From Platerodrilus igneus (Eukaryota > Arthropoda > Insecta > Coleoptera > Lycidae), in NCBI GenBank assembly GCA_036346225.1, contig JARFIW010000108.1, positions 310,001-374,000 on the forward strand: a DNA stretch of 64,000 nt, in the 5' to 3' direction. The notes beneath the pieces are model-generated. The model ran no database searches and was not told the DNA's origin. It saw nothing but the letters and a program-made list of their open reading frames with translations. Of the stretch, positions 60,769-64,000 are shown piece by piece (the first letter of the stretch is position 1; every line of letters begins with the position of its first letter). Made by a program: the position numbers and the translations under genes.

Positions 60769-62726
60769 AGTAATTTATTTTCAAAGAAGCCAATTTCGTA
60801 ACGGTTCTAGAATACATTGTAATTACGTTAATAAGCAATGTGAATGATACGTCAATTTGAAGAAAGCGATAACACTGGTAAAACTGTAAAACAGATAATA
60901 TTATAAGTTTTAATGACTATAAAATTTGTTACGTGCCGAAATAAGCCGTAAACATTTATTTAGTTTTGATGTGCGGGAGTTTTCGCGCCTTAAATTTGAA
61001 AGACTTGGCGCGTATTTCCGTTACGTCAGAAGTGGGTTGGACGAACTTCGCGCCGACGCGAGTGGCGAAGAAAAAGTGGGAAAGTTTCCGGGAGACGATG
61101 AGGAAACGAGAAACTTTTGCTTTGAACATCAACAAGAGTGGTCGTGTCTGGTATCGTATCGTACTGTATCTTTATCCTTTTTTATGTAGATTCCCTTGCC
61201 TTTAGGTTGATTGTCGTCCCTACAAACCTATTCCTGCCGTTCCGCTACATAGGTAGAAGATAAATTTGGAAGGCAACCTGGCCGAACCACAGTCCACGCC
61301 CCGCCGTCGCTAGCCGGAGCAATCCTGATGGAGGTTGCAGCCATCATCTTTAAATAATTCGGAAGGGGGCCCTTAGCAACCCTGACGGAAGTGATCCTGT
61401 AGGAAGCTGTACCTATTCATGTGTGTACCTTGCTTTAATAACCTATTGTATGAATTTTATATATTTCGTCATTACGCGTAATAATTTGCATATTGTGTGA
61501 CGTCATTGACAGATAGCCGCGCTAAAATCCGTATTAAAGATTAGCGTTACCAACTGCCTTTGCGTCTAGTATACCGTGTTTGCGGGACTGTAAGAATCAC
61601 GCGTAAACGTAAGAAATTACAGAAGCTTGTAAAGGAAGAGAGAGAAGCCAACAATTAGATTCATGCGTTACTAAAAGATAGGAAACTTTTGTGCTCGCCT
61701 GATAGGCCATTAGAGAAAAAAAATGACGTATTAAGAATGTGTTTGTATAAAAGGCGGAAGTAATGAGAGCTATCCATTCAAGATTTAACATTCTAGGTCT
61801 GTACATAAGTACTTTATCGTTCGATTATTGATAGATAGTTACTGAATGGAGTGCAGAAATTATTAATTTATTGCTCAAATATAAATAATAAGTTATGTAA
61901 GTGGAAGGTCACCGGCTATTTAATCTGTTGAGAATAAACGTATTTGCAAACTGATACTTCGTTATATGAAGATTAAAATGGGACAAGGAATTTTTCGATG
62001 CTGTTAATTGTAATGGAAAACGACCTTTAGATAACGATAGCGATAAGAATACCAGCAAGAATTTGATAATCCAAACTCAAGTATACTTTTATTTTAAAGC
62101 TAAAGAGACGATTCGTGTATCATTCAGTAGATTAAGCCAGTTTTTATTTTGCGTAATGAAAATTATTTGTGAATGGATAGTTTTATTTTATCAATTTTGA
62201 GGTCAGAGCCCTAGGTGTTTTGACCCTTACAAAAATGTCTGCTGTAGGTCGCTGATCAGCTACACAGAGGCGAGGTAATACAAGCATATTTAAATTTTAC
62301 ATACAAATTTTAAAGAAAATTTTGTGAGTCGCATATGAAATGTTTTGGAGTTTTTTAATTAACAATTAACAAGGATTAGATGAAGATTGTATTAATATGT
62401 AAGTAGTGATAAAATGTTGTTTCATTCTAAACTTAAACTGTAAATTGCATGTACAAGCTTTCTTGATATCTGTGTGAGTGTAAGTAGATTTCTTAGATAA
62501 TGTGTGTAGAAGGAAGTTGTTTTTGTATGTATTTAGGATTGTTTATAAATATTTTTCGGATTTCTTTGTTTCATTTCATTTTCGTAAAGTCCACATCATA
62601 TTTGTTGCTAAACCAGCAAGAGAAAATGTGCAAAATAAGGTATGAATCCACATCATATCATTTTATCTTCAATCAATACTCATTGCAACTTTATAATACA
62701 GGGCCGCTGTACTCGAATATTCATAG

Positions 62727-62728
<2 letters not shown>
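60769..62728 (+). repeat. Right LTR of the gag-only element (5'-truncated, interrupted)
   Basis: Matches 58078-59376 of the left LTR, with a 688-bp foreign insert (60927-61614). TATA box TTGTATAAAAGG at 61743-61754. It ends TATTCATAGAA against (TA)n, the terminal CACAGCA having changed. A frame at 62500-62970 overlaps the LTR and the microsatellite and is incidental. Confidence 0.7.
60927..61614 (+). mobile_element. Nested solo LTR, same family as 13593-14209
   Basis: Starts TGTTACGTGCCGAAATAAG and ends ACGTAAGA (family end TAACA with one change). AATT lies on both sides (60923-60926 and 61615-61618), a 4-bp target duplication. It is CpG-rich compared with the host LTR and absent from the left LTR, so it inserted after the element did. 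The overlapping frames at 60926-61205 are incidental. Confidence 0.75.

Positions 62729-62773
<45 letters not shown>
62729..62773. repeat. (TA)n microsatellite
   Basis: Uninterrupted (TA)n between the gag-only element and unit L. Confidence 0.95.
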
Positions 62774-62776
<3 letters not shown>

Positions 62777-64000
62777 CTATGATACCGCCGCACACCGATG
62801 TGATTAACGTTCAGTTTCCTGCTAAACGCCACGGGTCTGTGTCTCTATATAATCTCAACTCTAAATTTTTAATATACTTCTTTTTATATGCCTCGACTAG
62901 CTCAGTTAATCTACACAGAGTACACGACGATACGATAACAAAGAAAGTCCACCCCCCCCTTTTCCTCTAGCTTTTTTCTACTTGAATGATATAAACGAAA
63001 CAAACCAAAATTTGTGTAATGACCAAGGATATTTACACTTTACACTTTATTAACTTTGATAATTTGATTTGCTATTCATAAATTAGCCTCTGAATCAAAA
63101 TAATATTATCAATCTCATTATGCTCAAATTATAACTCCCTTAAAGTCAGCAAAAATAACACTGTATACTACTGGAAGTACTTTTTGAACATGCAAACAAC
63201 CTTCCTTCTCTCTACTTAAATTTTTAAAAGATGTTTGATGACCCTTTACAAATTAAATACTTCAATATATGCCAAAATGTAAATGTTAAAGTTGAAATAA
63301 AGCCTTATACTAATAAAGAATTTTATTTCTGACCTGCGTTTTTCTTGCTTGTTTCCAATTCTTAGAACTGCCTCTGCATATGGTTGACCAGCACCCTGGA
63401 TTGTTTTCACTTAAACTCTCTTGTTTACTGCGTAGTACAGCTCGCCCAGTCTAACCCTTAGTTTGATTAATTTTACCCTTCAATGCTCATATGCTTATGT
63501 AGACCACTGCTTTATTATATATCTTCACTAGACCAATTATTTAAATCCGTTTCTTAGATTAGTTCAATAGAGTAGTTAATTAGAGTCGTTCATAAGATTC
63601 TTCGCCAGAGTAGTTACTTAGAGCCCTAAATTATTAAATATTAAAATTAGGTTTAATTAATAATTCTACCTTATGTTTTTCAATGTTAACGGCAACTTTT
63701 ATCGTAGATCGGCACTAGAATTATTCTTTTAAAATTTTTCTATCTCGACTATCTAAATAATTATTTAATTTTTACTATTTTCACTCCGCGTGATATTATA
63801 CTTTGAACTGTTATAATTGTGCCTTGGTCGAAGAAAGACTGATTGTTTACCAAGTTCTATATAAAGGCTCCTTTCTTCACCTGTATCATTGGTTTTCCGA
63901 GCGTATTTTGTTAATTGAGGCGTTGTACTTTGTCTTATTTTGCAGCCTTTGGTTTTTCTATAAAGTTACCATCAAAACTCGTGTCGAAGTGATGCATTTT
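62774..64000 (-). mobile_element. Long-LTR unit L (minus strand, cut by window edge)
   Basis: The minus strand ends GGTATCATAGCA at 62774 against (TA)n, the tail-type end of this family. CTAGCTCAGTTAA at 62898-62910 recalls the third-exon region of A. On the minus strand an AATAAAG signal lies near 63300. A TATA box, CCTTTATATAGAAC, at about 63855-63868 is followed some 27 bases later by TCAGTC, the arthropod initiator consensus. The head lies outside the window. Confidence 0.5.

Larger units (their letters stand above)
57563..62728 (+). mobile_element. Long-LTR retrotransposon, gag only, 3' LTR truncated
   Basis: A complete left LTR (57563-59376), a leader, a broken gag (59401-60768) and a right LTR (60769-62728) that lacks its first ~515 bp. 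ATATAT precedes the left LTR and (TA)n follows the right one, as in the long-LTR units. No protease, transcriptase or integrase is present. The left-LTR start (TGATGTGG, CCCTGTATA box) and end (CACAGCA) are those of units A-L, so it connects that family to a gag protein. The deletion joins the gag C-terminus to the middle of an LTR at a short shared word near 60766-60776. Confidence 0.75.

Noticed and set aside
62500..62970. 156-codon frame, the second longest in the window.
   Set aside because: It runs through LTR sequence, a (TA)n tract coding alternating Ile-Tyr, and the tail of unit L.
1..64000. CRISPR arrays, bacterial operons or prophage.
   Set aside because: No regularly spaced direct repeats with unique spacers, no dense coding and no ribosome-binding-site pattern; splice donors, TATA boxes and LTR elements indicate a eukaryote.

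Overview
This is AT-rich eukaryotic DNA, most likely from an arthropod and probably an insect. The pointers are a Ty3/Gypsy element that carries a macro domain, a Penelope-like element, an R1-type LINE fragment, insect-style gag remnants, a TTAGG-like decayed run and very many (TA)n microsatellites. I found no host protein gene, tRNA or rRNA that I could support. Nearly everything recognisable is transposable-element sequence, mostly broken.

Layout. 1-1760 is a 5'-truncated Penelope-like element (reverse transcriptase tail plus GIY-YIG endonuclease) with a 302-bp inverted arm at its 5' side. 1851-8605 holds three very long LTR-like units (A, B, C), each about 2 kb, in alternating orientation and joined at (TA)n tracts. 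8641-13126 is unassigned. 13593-14209 is a solo LTR with a 4-bp target duplication. 15186-16118 is a tandem then inverted array of a ~298-bp repeat carrying type I hammerhead ribozymes, which resembles a metazoan retrozyme. 16190-18228 is another long LTR unit (D). 19665-33910 is a chain of further LTR-like units (K1, E, F, G, H, I, J, K2), most sharing the (TA)n tract between neighbours, with a 123-bp palindrome at 30969-31091. 33911-45768 is mostly unassigned, with an ~84-bp tandem repeat and an R1-type LINE relic. 45985-53210 is a minus-strand Ty3/Gypsy element with two LTRs and a rearranged interior. 57563-62728 is a gag-only LTR element that belongs to the same long-LTR superfamily, interrupted by a second solo LTR. 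A further long LTR unit (L) runs off the right edge.

The long-LTR units share an architecture. They start TG (or TA) next to (TA)n and carry a CCCTGTATA box in most copies. A TATA box lies several hundred to about 1100 bp inside. Next come a short first exon with a GTAAG-type donor, a second exon ending AG|GTAACG in several copies, a polyadenylation signal, and a third donor near the 3' end. They finish CACRGCA|ATATAT. Their tails often hold one to three lysine-tRNA primer-binding-site-like modules. The copy at 57563 places the same LTR end directly before a gag reading frame, which is what identifies the family as LTR retrotransposons.

The most interesting signals are the hammerhead array (15186-16118) in the same window as a Penelope-like element, the PBS-module tails, and the (TA)n-linked chain of promoter-bearing LTRs. 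All similarity statements come from reading the sequence by eye. No database search or folding program was run.
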